The notes under the pieces: generated by a model
Told to the model about the DNA's origin: nothing
The model's database searches: none
The model's input: the letters and a program-made list of their open reading frames with translations, nothing else
Source of the DNA: Crossiella cryophila
GTDB lineage: Bacteria; Actinomycetota; Actinomycetes; Mycobacteriales; Pseudonocardiaceae
Assembly (NCBI RefSeq): GCF_014204915.1
Contig: NZ_JACHMH010000001.1
Location: 8,581,501-8,645,500, forward strand
Direction: 5' to 3'
DNA: 64,000 nt
Translations under genes and position numbers: made by a program
In this document: positions 17,791 through 26,972 of the stretch, piece by piece
Position numbering within the stretch: the first letter of the stretch is position 1
Layout of the letters: each line of letters opens with the position of its first letter

Positions 17791-17814
17791 TTTGAACTGA
17801 CCGGTCAGTTCAAA
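17791..17814. promoter_or_regulatory. TetR operator: perfect 24-bp palindrome
   Basis: Half-site TTTGAACTGACC is followed immediately by its exact complement. It lies 32 bp before the first gene of an operon that ends in a TetR gene, so autorepression by that regulator is the obvious reading. AACTGACC/GGTCAGTT is a classical TetR-family core, and the same half-site recurs at 54819. Confidence 0.85.
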
Positions 17815-17845
17815 GAATTGGTAAAGAACCAGCGAGGAGAACGCG

Positions 17846-18508
17846 GTGGAGATCCTGGCCAGGGAAGTCGGCGTGAACGGCGCGCACGGGCCGTTGCTGC
17901 GACCGACGACCCTGCGGGTGCGGGCCGGGCAGGTCGCACTGGTGGCCGGGGAGCCCGGCACCGGGCACACCCCGCTCGCGCTGATGCTGGCCGGGCGGAT
18001 GACGCCCTCGGCAGGCGAGGTCACCGTGAACGGGCAGGCCGACCCGTCAGCGCTGCGCAAACTCGTGGCCATGGTGGACGCGCCGGGGGTGACCGAACCC
18101 GAGGACGCGCTGCCGCTGAAGACCGTGGTCGGCGAGGAGCTGTCCTTCGCGGGCAAACCGGCCGGCCGGGCCGCGGTGCGGGACTGGCTGACCCGGCACG
18201 ACGCCGAGCAGCACGCGGCCACCCGCTTCGACCGGATCCCGCCGACCGTGCGCACCCGGCTGCTGACCGAACTCGCCGCCGAACGCCCGGACGTGCGGCT
18301 ACTGGTCCTGGACTGCCCTGACCGGCACTGCGACGACCCGCACACCTGGTGGACCGTGGCCCGCCAGCACGCCACCCGCGATCGAGCGGTGGTGGTGCTG
18401 TGCACCGAGACCTCCGCGCGGCTGCTCGACCTGCCGGCGGCCCGCCTCGGCCGCCAGATCCAGCCGCCGCCCTTCACCGTCAGCAACACTGAGGACGAGA
18501 CCCGATGA
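17846..18508 (+). CDS. Degenerate ABC-type ATP-binding protein of a YhgE/Pip exporter operon
   Basis: 220 residues with the outline of an ABC ATPase but with the key residues replaced. The P-loop reads GEPGTGHT (35-42) with His where Lys is expected. The Walker B reads RLLVLDCPD with Cys157 in place of the catalytic Glu. No LSGGQ signature is visible (IPPTVRTRL in its place). The switch His is missing in VVVLCTETSARL. It is probably unable to hydrolyse ATP normally and may act as a regulatory partner of the permease. It starts 32 bp after the TetR operator and overlaps the permease by an ATGA. Confidence 0.8.
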   Translation: MEILAREVGVNGAHGPLLRPTTLRVRAGQVALVAGEPGTGHTPLALMLAGRMTPSAGEVTVNGQADPSALRKLVAMVDAPGVTEPEDALPLKTVVGEELSFAGKPAGRAAVRDWLTRHDAEQHAATRFDRIPPTVRTRLLTELAAERPDVRLLVLDCPDRHCDDPHTWWTVARQHATRDRAVVVLCTETSARLLDLPAARLGRQIQPPPFTVSNTEDETR

Positions 18509-20469
18509 CTGCCTTCCGCCTGGCCAAGGGCGAGTTCCAACGGATCACCGCGGGCAGGCTGCCCAAGCTGGCCGTGGTCGCGCTGGCGCTGGTGCCGCTG
18601 CTCTACGGCGCGCTGTACCTGTACGCCAACTGGGATCCCTACGGCAAGCTCAAGGACGTGCCTGCCGCGCTGGTGGTCGCCGACACCGGCAGCGGGGACC
18701 TGCGGGCCGGGGAGAAGGTCGCGGACAAGCTGGCCAACTCCGATGCCTTCGAGTGGCACCGGGTCAGCGCCGCCGAGGCCGAGACCGGGGTGCGGGACGG
18801 CAAGTACACCTTCTCGCTGACCCTGCCAGCCGACTTCTCCGCCGCGCTGGCCTCGCCGGGCAAGTTCGAGCCCAAGCAGGGCACGCTGATCCTGACCACC
18901 AACGACGCCAACAACTACATCGTGCGGACCATCGCGGACAAGGTGGTCAGCGAGGTGCGGCGGGCGGTCGCGGCGGACGCGGGCACCGAGGCGGCGGACC
19001 GGCTGCTGATGGGCTTCTCCACGTTGCGGGACAAGACCTTGGAGGCCGCCGACGGCGCCGGCAAGCTGGCCGACGGGTCCAAGAAGGTCTCCGACGGGGT
19101 GGGCACCGCCCGGGAGAAGATCAACGAACTACACACCGGACTCGGCAAGCTGGCCGACGGCGCGGACACCCTCGCTGCTAAGAACGGTGAGCTGGCAACG
19201 GGTCTGGGCACGATGAAGGAGAAGACCGCGCCGCTGCCGGGCAAGACCCAGCAGCTCGCGGACGGCGCGGCCAAGGTCGCCGACGGCAACGCCCAGCTGG
19301 CGCAGAAGGCCGGCACGGTGGCCGAGGGCGCCCAGCACCTGGTGGACTTCCTTGGCGGCAAGAAGGAGGACCTGGCCAAGCGGCTGCGCGAGATCGGCCT
19401 GGCCGAGGAGCAGGTGCAGCGGGTGCTGGCCGCGGTCACCGAGGCCGGGAAACCGGTGCGGGACGCCAACGACAAGATCCAGGGCGCGGTCGGCCAGGTG
19501 AAGCAGCTCGCCGACGGCTCGAAGCAGGTCGCCGACGGGGCCAAGACCCTGGCGACCAGCAGCGCCGAGCTGACCGGCAAGATCGGCGAGGCCGCGGACG
19601 GGGCGAAGAAGCTGGCCGACGGCGCGAAGACGTTGCGGGACGGCGTGCACAAGGCCGACGACGGCTCCGGCAAGCTCTACACCGGCACCGCGGAACTCCA
19701 GGACGGCGCGAAGAAGGTCGCCGACGGAAACGGTGAGCTGCACGGCAAACTCGCCGAGGGCGCCGGCCAGATCCCGAACCCGGACGACGAGACCCGCAAG
19801 GCCACCGCGCGCACCATCGGCGATCCGGTCGCCATCCGCGCGGTCGGCGAGAACCAGGCGTCCAACTACGGTTCCGGCCTGGCCCCGTTCTTCCTCGGCC
19901 TCGCGCTGTGGATCGGCGCGTTCGTGCTGTTCCTGTTGCTGCGCCCGCTGTCCAAGCGCGCGCTGGCCTCCGGCGCCAGCCCGCTGCGGGTGGCGCTGGG
20001 CGGCTGGCTGCCCGCCGCGCTGCTCGGCGCGGTGCAGACCGCGCTGCTCTTCGGCGTGGTGACCCTGGCGCTGGGCATCGAACCGGCCAGGCCCTGGGGC
20101 GTGCTCGGCTTCATGCTGTTGACCTCACTGGCCTTCACCGCGGTGCTGCACGGCCTCAACGCGCTGCTCGGCCCGGCTGGCAAGTTCGTCGGCCTGGTGC
20201 TGCTGGTGTTGCAGCTGACCACCGCGGGCGGCACCTTCCCCTGGCAGACCGTGCCCGATCCGCTCAAGCCGCTGCACCTGATCCTGCCGCTGTCCTACGT
20301 GGTCGACGGCATGCGGCACCTGCTCTACGGCGGCGGGCTGAACACGGTGTGGGAGGACGTCACGGTGCTCTCGATCTACCTGGTGCTGGGGCTGGCGCTG
20401 TCGACGCTGGCCGCCTACAAACAACGGGTGTGGACCCCGACGAAGCTCAAGCCCGAGCTGGTGCTGTGA
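18505..20469 (+). CDS. YhgE/Pip-type ABC-2 membrane permease
   Basis: 654-residue membrane protein. A first transmembrane segment (about 20-38, LAVVALALVPLLYGALYLYA) is followed by a very large extracytoplasmic region, much of it made of repeated LADGxKxLADGAxxL heptad-like units (about 180-430) predicted to form a long coiled coil. Five membrane segments at the C-terminus form the ABC-2 domain. This is the YhgE/Pip phage-infection-protein architecture, linked in other bacteria to export or to WXG100 secretion surfaces. Substrate unknown. Second gene of a TetR-controlled three-gene operon. Confidence 0.92.
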   Translation: MTAFRLAKGEFQRITAGRLPKLAVVALALVPLLYGALYLYANWDPYGKLKDVPAALVVADTGSGDLRAGEKVADKLANSDAFEWHRVSAAEAETGVRDGKYTFSLTLPADFSAALASPGKFEPKQGTLILTTNDANNYIVRTIADKVVSEVRRAVAADAGTEAADRLLMGFSTLRDKTLEAADGAGKLADGSKKVSDGVGTAREKINELHTGLGKLADGADTLAAKNGELATGLGTMKEKTAPLPGKTQQLADGAAKVADGNAQLAQKAGTVAEGAQHLVDFLGGKKEDLAKRLREIGLAEEQVQRVLAAVTEAGKPVRDANDKIQGAVGQVKQLADGSKQVADGAKTLATSSAELTGKIGEAADGAKKLADGAKTLRDGVHKADDGSGKLYTGTAELQDGAKKVADGNGELHGKLAEGAGQIPNPDDETRKATARTIGDPVAIRAVGENQASNYGSGLAPFFLGLALWIGAFVLFLLLRPLSKRALASGASPLRVALGGWLPAALLGAVQTALLFGVVTLALGIEPARPWGVLGFMLLTSLAFTAVLHGLNALLGPAGKFVGLVLLVLQLTTAGGTFPWQTVPDPLKPLHLILPLSYVVDGMRHLLYGGGLNTVWEDVTVLSIYLVLGLALSTLAAYKQRVWTPTKLKPELVL

Positions 20470-21068
20470 TGACCACCGCCAAGGCGACCAAGCCCAGCAG
20501 CAAGCAGAAGCTGTTCGACGCCGCGCTGCGGCTGATCGGCGAACGCGGCGCGGCCGGGGTCACCGTGGACCAGATCGCGGCCACCGCGGGCGTGGCCAAG
20601 GGCACCGTCTACTACAACTTCGGCAGCAAGGACGGTCTGGTCGAAGCCCTGCTGCGGCACGGGGTCGACCTGCTGGCCGAGCAGTTGCGGCGGGCCGAGG
20701 CGGTGCCGGACACCGAGTCCTCGGTGGAGACCCTGGTGGACGGGGCGCTGCTGTTCTTCGGCGAGTACCCGGAGTTCGCCCAGCTGCTGGTGAGCGAGAT
20801 GTGGCGGACGCCTGGCCAGTTCCACGGCACCCTGTCGCTGCTGCGGGACGACATCGTGGCCATCGTCAAACGGGTGCTGCAGCGGCACGCCGACGCAGGC
20901 CGGTTGTGCGGGGTCGAGGTGGGCACCGCCTCGGCCGCGTTGTTCGGCACCTTGCTGGTGGTGGCCCTGGACTGGCAGACCTTCCAGCGGCAGCGCACCC
21001 GCGAGGAGGTGCGCGAATCGGTGATGCTGCTGGTGCGCGGGATGGGCCGGGGGCAGGGCAAACGCTGA
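20469..21068 (+). CDS. TetR-family repressor
   Basis: 199 residues. The helix-turn-helix occupies about residues 12-55 (LFDAALRLIGERGAAGVTVDQIA, AGVAKGTVYYNFGSKDGLVEA), the rest is a helical ligand-binding and dimerisation domain. The ATG overlaps the permease stop (TGATG). As last gene of the exporter operon it most likely binds the perfect palindrome at the operon start and is induced by an export substrate. Confidence 0.93.
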   Translation: MTTAKATKPSSKQKLFDAALRLIGERGAAGVTVDQIAATAGVAKGTVYYNFGSKDGLVEALLRHGVDLLAEQLRRAEAVPDTESSVETLVDGALLFFGEYPEFAQLLVSEMWRTPGQFHGTLSLLRDDIVAIVKRVLQRHADAGRLCGVEVGTASAALFGTLLVVALDWQTFQRQRTREEVRESVMLLVRGMGRGQGKR

Positions 21069-21170
21069 GCCGGTCAGCGCCCGGTCACGATCCGTATAAC
21101 TACCGACGACTTTCCCGGCACTGACGGTCATAGTGAGCTGTTCACATGCCCGATTCGTGCTGGGGGGTTC

Positions 21171-22823
21171 ATGGCGCCGGAGGAGACCCGGGCGGGCCGG
21201 GTGATCGGCGGCCGGTACCGGCTGGTCGAGCGGCTGGCCGCGGGCGGATTCGGGCGGGTGTGGCGCGCCTACGACGAATCGCTGCGGGTGGAGGTGGCGG
21301 TCAAGGAGGTGTGGCTGCCGCCGACGCTGTCCGACACCGAACGGGCCGAGCGGCTGGCGCGGGCCGAGCGGGAGGCGCGCAACGCGGCGGCGCTACGGGC
21401 GCACCCCAACATCGTGCCGGTCTACGACCTGGTGATCGAGGACGGCGTGCCGTGGATGGTGATGCGGCTGATCGAGGGCCGGTCCCTGGCCGAGCGGTTG
21501 CAGCAGCGCAGGCTGTCCGAGGCGGAGACGCGGGAGGTCGCCACCGCGTTGCTGGCGGCGCTGGGCGCGGCGCACGGCGCCGGGATCGTGCACCGGGATG
21601 TCAAGCCGGCCAACGTGATGCTGGCCGAGGGCGGCGAGGTGCTGCTCACCGACTTCGGCATCGCGGTGCACCGGGCGGACCGGCGGGTCACCGAGTCCGG
21701 GATGATCATCGGCTCGCTGGAGTACCTGTCGCCGGAACGGGCCCGCGGTGAGGACGGGGCGGCGCCGAGTGACCTGTTCTCGCTGGGCGTGACGCTGTAC
21801 CGGGCGGTGGAGGGGTTCTCGCCGTTCCGCCGGGAGCCGCCGATCGGCGCGCTGGACGCGGTCAAGTTCGCCGAGGCGCCCGCGATGAAGCGGGCCGGTG
21901 ACCTGGAGCCGCTGATCTCCCGGCTGCTGGCCAAGGATCCGGCCCGGCGGCCCACCGTCGCGGAGGCGCGGGCGCTGCTGGATCCGCCGTCGGAGACGCT
22001 GACCGCGACCAGGGACGAGATCCGGCCGCCGGACCGGCCGACGCCGAACCGGGGTGGCGCGGCACTGGTGGTCTCCGCGCTGGTCACGGTGGGCCTGGTG
22101 TTGCTGTACAACGGGCATCCGCCGTTCACCGACTATGTGGACAGCAAGCTGGGCTGGTCCGGGACGACCACGCCCAGCGCCGCGCCCACCACCTCCTCGA
22201 CCCTGCGGGCCGGGCTCAGCGGGGAGAACACCACCCGGCGCACCACCCCGGCCACCAGCACCACCCGGCCGGGCACGACCACGCCCAGCACCACCGCCGA
22301 TTCGCGCAGCCTGGACCGGCAGGAGACCGACCGGACCCCGCTGACCGCGGCCGGGCTGCTGCCCAAGACCTTCCGGGACAGCAAGAACGTGGAGTACTCG
22401 CTGCGTTCCAGCGGGGTGCACAGCTGCCTGGGCAACGCCGAACGGGAGCCCGTGCGCGCGGGGCTGCGCCGGGCCAGGTGCTCCAACATGCTCGCGGCGA
22501 CCTTCGTGGACCACTCCAACAAGATCCTGGTGTCGGTGGTGGTCGTCCCGCTGGCCAGCGCGACCGCCGCGAGCACCGCCTACGAGGAACTCAAGGGCAG
22601 CAACACCGCGGACTGGGGCATCTGGTGCCCGACCTCGGGGCCCGGGTCCACGGTGTGCCAGGGGGACTACAACAAGGCCGCCCAGTCCGGCTACATCCGG
22701 AGCACCCACCGCTACCTGATCCACGCCAGGGCGATGTATGTGAACCTGAGTTCGGGCACGGTGGAGAAGCCCTGGGTGGAAGCAGCCGCCCAGAAGACCT
22801 CCGCCCTCGCCGGTCCCCAGTAA
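21171..22823 (+). CDS. Membrane-anchored Ser/Thr protein kinase
   Basis: 550 residues. The kinase domain (about 15-270) is intact: glycine loop AAGGFGRV, Lys45 in VAVKEV, catalytic HRDVKPANV near residue 143, DFG near 163 and a GSLEYLSPE activation end. One transmembrane segment follows near 296-313 (LVVSALVTVGLVLLY), then a Thr/Pro/Ser linker and an extracytoplasmic domain (about 385-550) with two or three cysteines, TFRDSKNVEYSL and VCQGDYNKAAQSGYI. That domain is not PASTA, so the signal sensed is unknown. The ATG is preceded by a GGGGGG run. The 3' side is closed by an array of 22-bp repeats. Confidence 0.92.
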   Translation: MAPEETRAGRVIGGRYRLVERLAAGGFGRVWRAYDESLRVEVAVKEVWLPPTLSDTERAERLARAEREARNAAALRAHPNIVPVYDLVIEDGVPWMVMRLIEGRSLAERLQQRRLSEAETREVATALLAALGAAHGAGIVHRDVKPANVMLAEGGEVLLTDFGIAVHRADRRVTESGMIIGSLEYLSPERARGEDGAAPSDLFSLGVTLYRAVEGFSPFRREPPIGALDAVKFAEAPAMKRAGDLEPLISRLLAKDPARRPTVAEARALLDPPSETLTATRDEIRPPDRPTPNRGGAALVVSALVTVGLVLLYNGHPPFTDYVDSKLGWSGTTTPSAAPTTSSTLRAGLSGENTTRRTTPATSTTRPGTTTPSTTADSRSLDRQETDRTPLTAAGLLPKTFRDSKNVEYSLRSSGVHSCLGNAEREPVRAGLRRARCSNMLAATFVDHSNKILVSVVVVPLASATAASTAYEELKGSNTADWGIWCPTSGPGSTVCQGDYNKAAQSGYIRSTHRYLIHARAMYVNLSSGTVEKPWVEAAAQKTSALAGPQ

Positions 22824-22834
22824 CACCCACCACC

Positions 22835-22958
22835 GTGTTGGCCGTTCTCGTACGGTGTGTTGGCCGAACTGGACGGTGTGTTGGCCGTTGTGGACGGTGT
22901 GTTGGCGGATCGGCGTACCAGTTCGGCCAAGACTGTGTACGAGAACGGCCAACACGAC
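22835..22958. repeat. 22-bp repeat array D (six units, inverted halves)
   Basis: Four units of GTGTTGGCCGTTxTxGTACG type (22835-22914, the second and third 21 bp and the fourth truncated to 16 bp), then two of complementary GTACGAGAACGGCCAACACG type (22915-22958). The halves can fold on each other. The array fills the gap between the kinase stop and the convergent TPR gene, so it probably works as a two-way terminator. Confidence 0.85.
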
Positions 22959-22967
22959 GGTTTCTGG

Positions 22968-25196
22968 TTAGTCGCGCAGGCGGTCGCGCAGGGTTAGGGC
23001 TCGGCGGGTGAAGGGGTTGTCCGGGCCTAGGACCTGGGTGCAGGACAGGGCCAGGGATTCGGCGTTTTCCCTCGCGGTGTCCAGGGCGCCGGATTGGGCC
23101 TGGTAGTTGGCCAGTTGCAGGCGGGCGTTGAGGGTGCTGGTGTGGTCGGCGCCCAGGCTGGCTGTGCGGGCCCGGACGACCTCGGTGAGCAGTTCGCCTG
23201 CCAGCCGGGGGTTGCCGGAGTTGCCGCTGTTGATGGCCAGGCGGTAGCGGGCCGAGACGGTGTGCGGGTGGTCGGCGCCGAGCAGGCGGGCGGAGTCGGC
23301 GACCAGTGCGGTGAACAGTTCGGCGGCCTTGGCCGGGTCGCCGCCGCGGCCGGTCCAGACGCCGAGCTGGAAGCGGGAGCTGAGCACGTTGGGGTGGTCC
23401 GGGCCGAAGACCCGGACGCGGTCGGCCAGCAGTTCGCGGCAGCGGGCCAGGGCGGTGGTGTGGTCGCCGGACTCGCCGAGCCAGGTGGCGTGCTGGTGCC
23501 GGACGGCGAAGGTGTCGACATGGTCCGCGCCCCACACCTGGGTGGCCTCGGCGAGCACCGCCTCGAACATCGCGATGGCCTCGGGGACCCGGCCCGATTC
23601 GGCCAGGTGCCCGGCGAAGACCCGGCGGACCCGCAGCGAATCGCGGTGGCGGGGACCGAGCACGCGTTCGCAGTCGGCCAGCAGGGTGGCGAACTCCTCG
23701 GCCGAACCCGCGTAGCGCAGCAGGGTGATCCGGTTGCGCAGGGTCTCCGGGTGCTCAGGGCCGAGTGCGGCCTCGCGCCGGGCGAGGCCGGCGCGCAGCA
23801 TCCGGATCGCGCCCTCCGGGTCGCCCGCCGCGCCGATCTCGTCGGCCAGCAACACATCCGCGCCCGGCACGCCGTGCTCGGCGCCCTTGCCGAATGCCTC
23901 GTGTGCCCGGTCGAACTGGGCGAAGCGGCGGGCGGCGTGGCCGATCTCCACCGCGGCCACCGGGGTGGCCCACTCGATCAGCGCCTGCCACACCGCCGCG
24001 GGCACCGGCGGGTTGTCCGGCAGGTCGAGGAGGTAGTCGAAGGCGCGGTAGTGCCCGGGATCGGCGCCGGGCAGCAGCAGGCTGCTGGTGGCGCGGGCCG
24101 GTTTCACCGCCCAGGCAAGGGCTTCGGTCTCCGGCTCGGGGCGCAGGGCCGCGCCGCCGCGTTCGGTGAGGTAGTGCTCGGCCAGCGCGGTGAGCACGTG
24201 CCGGGGCATCGGATCGTGCAGTCCGGCGCGGCGGCAGTCGACCGCGGCACTGACCAGGGCGGCGCCCCTGGGGTGGCCGCCGACCCGCCAGGCGTTGCGC
24301 CAGTCGTTGGCCAGTTCGGGTCCGTCGGCGAGCAGTTCGGCCACCCCGAAATCGCCGGATTTCGCCGCCGCCGCACGGAGTCTGGGGTCGGCGTGCGCAC
24401 CGGCGCGGGCCACCTCGGCCGGGCTCCAGCGGCGGGAGAGGGGGATCTCGGTGGCCAGGTTGAGCACCTCGCGGCCGGTGCGCCAGGCGCCGAGTTCGTC
24501 CCCGTCCAGCTCGGCCTCCCGGCGCGCGCCGAATGCCTCCAGCGCGGGCGTGCGGATGGTGCCCAGCAACAGCACCTCCCGGCCGGGCTCGGCCAGCATC
24601 CGGCTCACCCCGGCCACGGTCAGCCCGTCCGGCCGCAGGTAGCGCTCGATGTCGTTGAGCCACAACACCACCCGGCGCAGCTCCCGCACCGTGTCCACAA
24701 TGGACTGGAACGGCAGGTTGCCGGCGGGGGCGAGGAAGAGGTGGTCCGGGCACAGGCGGCGGATGGCCTCGTAGGCGGCCCTGGTCTTGCCCGCGGTGGA
24801 CTCGCCGATGATCAGCACGAACCCACCGGCGGAGACCGCGGCGTCCAGCCGGTCCTGGATGTCCCTGCGCACGTAGCCGGGCACCCGGTCCGCGCCGAGT
24901 CCGGCCGCGCGGTGCACGCCCAGCGCGATCGGGTCGTCCATCTCGCGCACCCTGGGCAGCCGTCCGGCACCGGCGCCGAGCACGTCCCCGGTCAGCGCCC
25001 GCCGCCGCTCCTGGCTGCGCTCCAGCAGCACCCGGCCGCGCGCGGCGAGAATGCCGAAGACCGCGGTGACCAGGCCGATCACCGCGGCGGCCACCTTGTC
25101 CGCGAGCAACAGCCAGGCCGTGCCGGCCACCGCGGCGACCGCCAGCGCGGCCAGCACGATCAGCGCCCAGCCACGATTCCGCCGCCACCACAACAT
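22968..25196 (-). CDS. Membrane-bound P-loop NTPase with TPR repeats
   Basis: 742 residues. Two transmembrane helices at the N-terminus (about 9-30 and 35-52). Then a P-loop domain with Walker A GESTAGKT near residue 128 and a Walker B-like RRVVLWLNDIERY. A middle helical region follows, and from about 430 to the end there are TPR-10 / kinesin-light-chain type repeats with the recurring LGPDHPxTLxxR phrase. Similar actinobacterial proteins are annotated as tetratricopeptide ATPases of unknown role; the plan resembles STAND signal-transduction proteins. It is divergent from the ECF sigma factor gene with only 68 bp between starts, so a functional link is likely but unproven. Confidence 0.85.
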   Translation of the reverse strand: MLWWRRNRGWALIVLAALAVAAVAGTAWLLLADKVAAAVIGLVTAVFGILAARGRVLLERSQERRRALTGDVLGAGAGRLPRVREMDDPIALGVHRAAGLGADRVPGYVRRDIQDRLDAAVSAGGFVLIIGESTAGKTRAAYEAIRRLCPDHLFLAPAGNLPFQSIVDTVRELRRVVLWLNDIERYLRPDGLTVAGVSRMLAEPGREVLLLGTIRTPALEAFGARREAELDGDELGAWRTGREVLNLATEIPLSRRWSPAEVARAGAHADPRLRAAAAKSGDFGVAELLADGPELANDWRNAWRVGGHPRGAALVSAAVDCRRAGLHDPMPRHVLTALAEHYLTERGGAALRPEPETEALAWAVKPARATSSLLLPGADPGHYRAFDYLLDLPDNPPVPAAVWQALIEWATPVAAVEIGHAARRFAQFDRAHEAFGKGAEHGVPGADVLLADEIGAAGDPEGAIRMLRAGLARREAALGPEHPETLRNRITLLRYAGSAEEFATLLADCERVLGPRHRDSLRVRRVFAGHLAESGRVPEAIAMFEAVLAEATQVWGADHVDTFAVRHQHATWLGESGDHTTALARCRELLADRVRVFGPDHPNVLSSRFQLGVWTGRGGDPAKAAELFTALVADSARLLGADHPHTVSARYRLAINSGNSGNPRLAGELLTEVVRARTASLGADHTSTLNARLQLANYQAQSGALDTARENAESLALSCTQVLGPDNPFTRRALTLRDRLRD

Positions 25197-25264
25197 TGCC
25201 CCAACCTAGCGGGAACCTGGATCGGCGTTCGCGGCTCATGCTGGGTGAAGGAGGGGTGAGAGGT

Positions 25265-25756
25265 GTGGGGATCGACTCGCAATGGTTCGCCCGGCTCTAC
25301 CAGGACAACTACCGGTCGCTGGTGCTGGTGGCCTACGCCATGACCAACGACCTGGGGGATGCCGAGGACCTGGCCCAGGAGACGTTCGCGGTGGCCTACC
25401 GCAAGCGCGGCCAGGTCGCCGAGACGGACAGCCCGGCGGCCTGGCTGCGCACGGTGGTGGTCAACCTGGCCCGGAAACGCTGGCGGCGGCGCAGTCTGCT
25501 GCACCGGCTGCTGATCCCGAGGGCGGAACCGAGTCCGCCCGCGGACATCGGCGCCGAGCACGCGGAACTGCACGCCGCGATCGGCGCGCTGGAGCAGGAA
25601 CGGCGGGCGGTGGTGGTGCTGCACTACCTGGCCGACCTGCCGGTGGAGGAGGTGGCCGCGGTGCTGCGGGTGCCGGTGGGCACGGTGAAGTCCCGGCTGT
25701 CCCGGGCCAGGGCCGCGCTCGCCCAGCGGCTGACGACGGAGGTGGGGCATGACTGA
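25265..25756 (+). CDS. ECF (group 4) RNA polymerase sigma factor
   Basis: 163 residues holding sigma region 2 (about 5-70: FARLYQDNYRSLVLVAYAMTND, GDAEDLAQETFAVAY) and region 4 (about 105-155: LEQERRAVVVLHYLADLPVEEVAAVLRVPVGTVKSRL), without region 3. The GTG at 25265 is chosen because GGAGG lies about 10 bases upstream; a GTG at 25256 and an ATG at 25238 are in frame. Its stop overlaps the start of the first propeller gene in an ATGA, the usual arrangement of an ECF sigma factor with its anti-sigma factor. Promoter target not identified. Confidence 0.9.
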   Translation: MGIDSQWFARLYQDNYRSLVLVAYAMTNDLGDAEDLAQETFAVAYRKRGQVAETDSPAAWLRTVVVNLARKRWRRRSLLHRLLIPRAEPSPPADIGAEHAELHAAIGALEQERRAVVVLHYLADLPVEEVAAVLRVPVGTVKSRLSRARAALAQRLTTEVGHD

Positions 25757-26972
25757 GCTGGACAACCGACTCGACGACCAACTGGCGGGTCTGCGCGCGG
25801 ACCTGCGGGCCGCGGTCCGCGATCCGGGGCAGGGCCCGGTGCTCGAACGAGTGCGCAGGCGGGCCCAGCGGCGGCGCACGGCGTTCGGGGTGAGCACGGT
25901 GAGCGTGGGCGTGGTGGCCTCGCTGGGGTTGCTCTACGGCCTGCTCGGGGCGGGCCAGCTCGCCGAGCCGCCCGCGCACTCGGGCGGCTCGGCCGAGCGT
26001 TCGGTGACGATGCTGGACTACGCCGACCCCCGGCACGGTTACGCGTTGCGGGCGGATTGTCCCGGTGGCCAGGAGACCTGCGTCAACATGCTGCTGTCCA
26101 CCGTCGACGGCAAGGACCAGGCCGAGCGGGCGGTGCCAGCGGAGGTGGCCGGGTACGGGCGGCTGCCCGCGGTCAAGGTGCTCGGCCCCGGCAACCTGGT
26201 GATCAACGGCAACGGCGGCTACTGGCACAGCATCGACGGCGGCCTCACCTGGCGGCGGCGGGAGTTCAACGGGCCGGACGCCGCGGAGATCCCCAAGGGC
26301 GGGTTCCTGGAGAACTGCGCCGGCGACCTGGCGGTCGAGTGCACCAAGGAGTTCGTGACGGTGCACGACCCGGCCACCGGGCAGCGGCGCACCCTGAGCA
26401 CCCAGCCCGCGCTGGACATCCGCACGGTGTTCAAGGCCCCCGCCCCGGACGGCACCTGGTGGGTGGCCGGGACGATCCCCGGCACGGACCGGTCCGCACT
26501 GGCGAGCAGCCGGGACAACGGGCGGAGCTGGCAGGTGCGGGAACTGCCCGCGGTGGCCACCGGCAAGCAGATCGGCACCCCGGTCGCCGCACCCGACGGC
26601 ACCTATTACCTGCCGGTGACCAACGGCGAGAACCTGGTCACGATCCTGCGCAGCGGTGACGGCGGCCAGACCTGGACCCAGGCATGGGTGCCACGCGATT
26701 CGACCGCCGCCTCCCGGCTCCCCGGGCCGGAGACCCTGCGCGGCGACCTGGTGCCCGGTGCGGGCGGGCGGCTGCGGCTGATCGACAAGGAGGGCGTGAC
26801 CTGGCGCAGCGACAACGGCGGGCAGAGCTTCGCCAAGGCGGAACAGCAGATCCCCGGCACCGAGGTGGAGTGGACCCGCAACGGTTTCCTCGCCTATTCC
26901 TGGACCGCGAACCACGCGAGCAGGCTGTACCACCAGTCCGGTGACGGCGAGACCTGGCGGGAGGTGCCGTGA
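25749..26972 (+). CDS. Membrane-anchored Asp-box propeller protein 1, candidate anti-sigma factor
   Basis: 407 residues. Unlike its six paralogues it has a cytoplasmic N-terminus of about 45 residues (charged, helical, RVRRRAQRRR), then a membrane segment (46-67) and an outside domain with sialidase-type Asp boxes: SIDGGLTW, SRDNGRSW, SGDGGQTW and SDNGGQSF. The shared family phrase is DYADPRHGYALRADC, and two Cys pairs could form disulfides. Translational coupling to the sigma gene and the cytoplasmic head make it the best candidate for the anti-sigma factor, with the propeller as sensor. No zinc-binding HxxxCxxC motif is present, so the assignment is inference. Confidence 0.75.
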   Translation: MTELDNRLDDQLAGLRADLRAAVRDPGQGPVLERVRRRAQRRRTAFGVSTVSVGVVASLGLLYGLLGAGQLAEPPAHSGGSAERSVTMLDYADPRHGYALRADCPGGQETCVNMLLSTVDGKDQAERAVPAEVAGYGRLPAVKVLGPGNLVINGNGGYWHSIDGGLTWRRREFNGPDAAEIPKGGFLENCAGDLAVECTKEFVTVHDPATGQRRTLSTQPALDIRTVFKAPAPDGTWWVAGTIPGTDRSALASSRDNGRSWQVRELPAVATGKQIGTPVAAPDGTYYLPVTNGENLVTILRSGDGGQTWTQAWVPRDSTAASRLPGPETLRGDLVPGAGGRLRLIDKEGVTWRSDNGGQSFAKAEQQIPGTEVEWTRNGFLAYSWTANHASRLYHQSGDGETWREVP

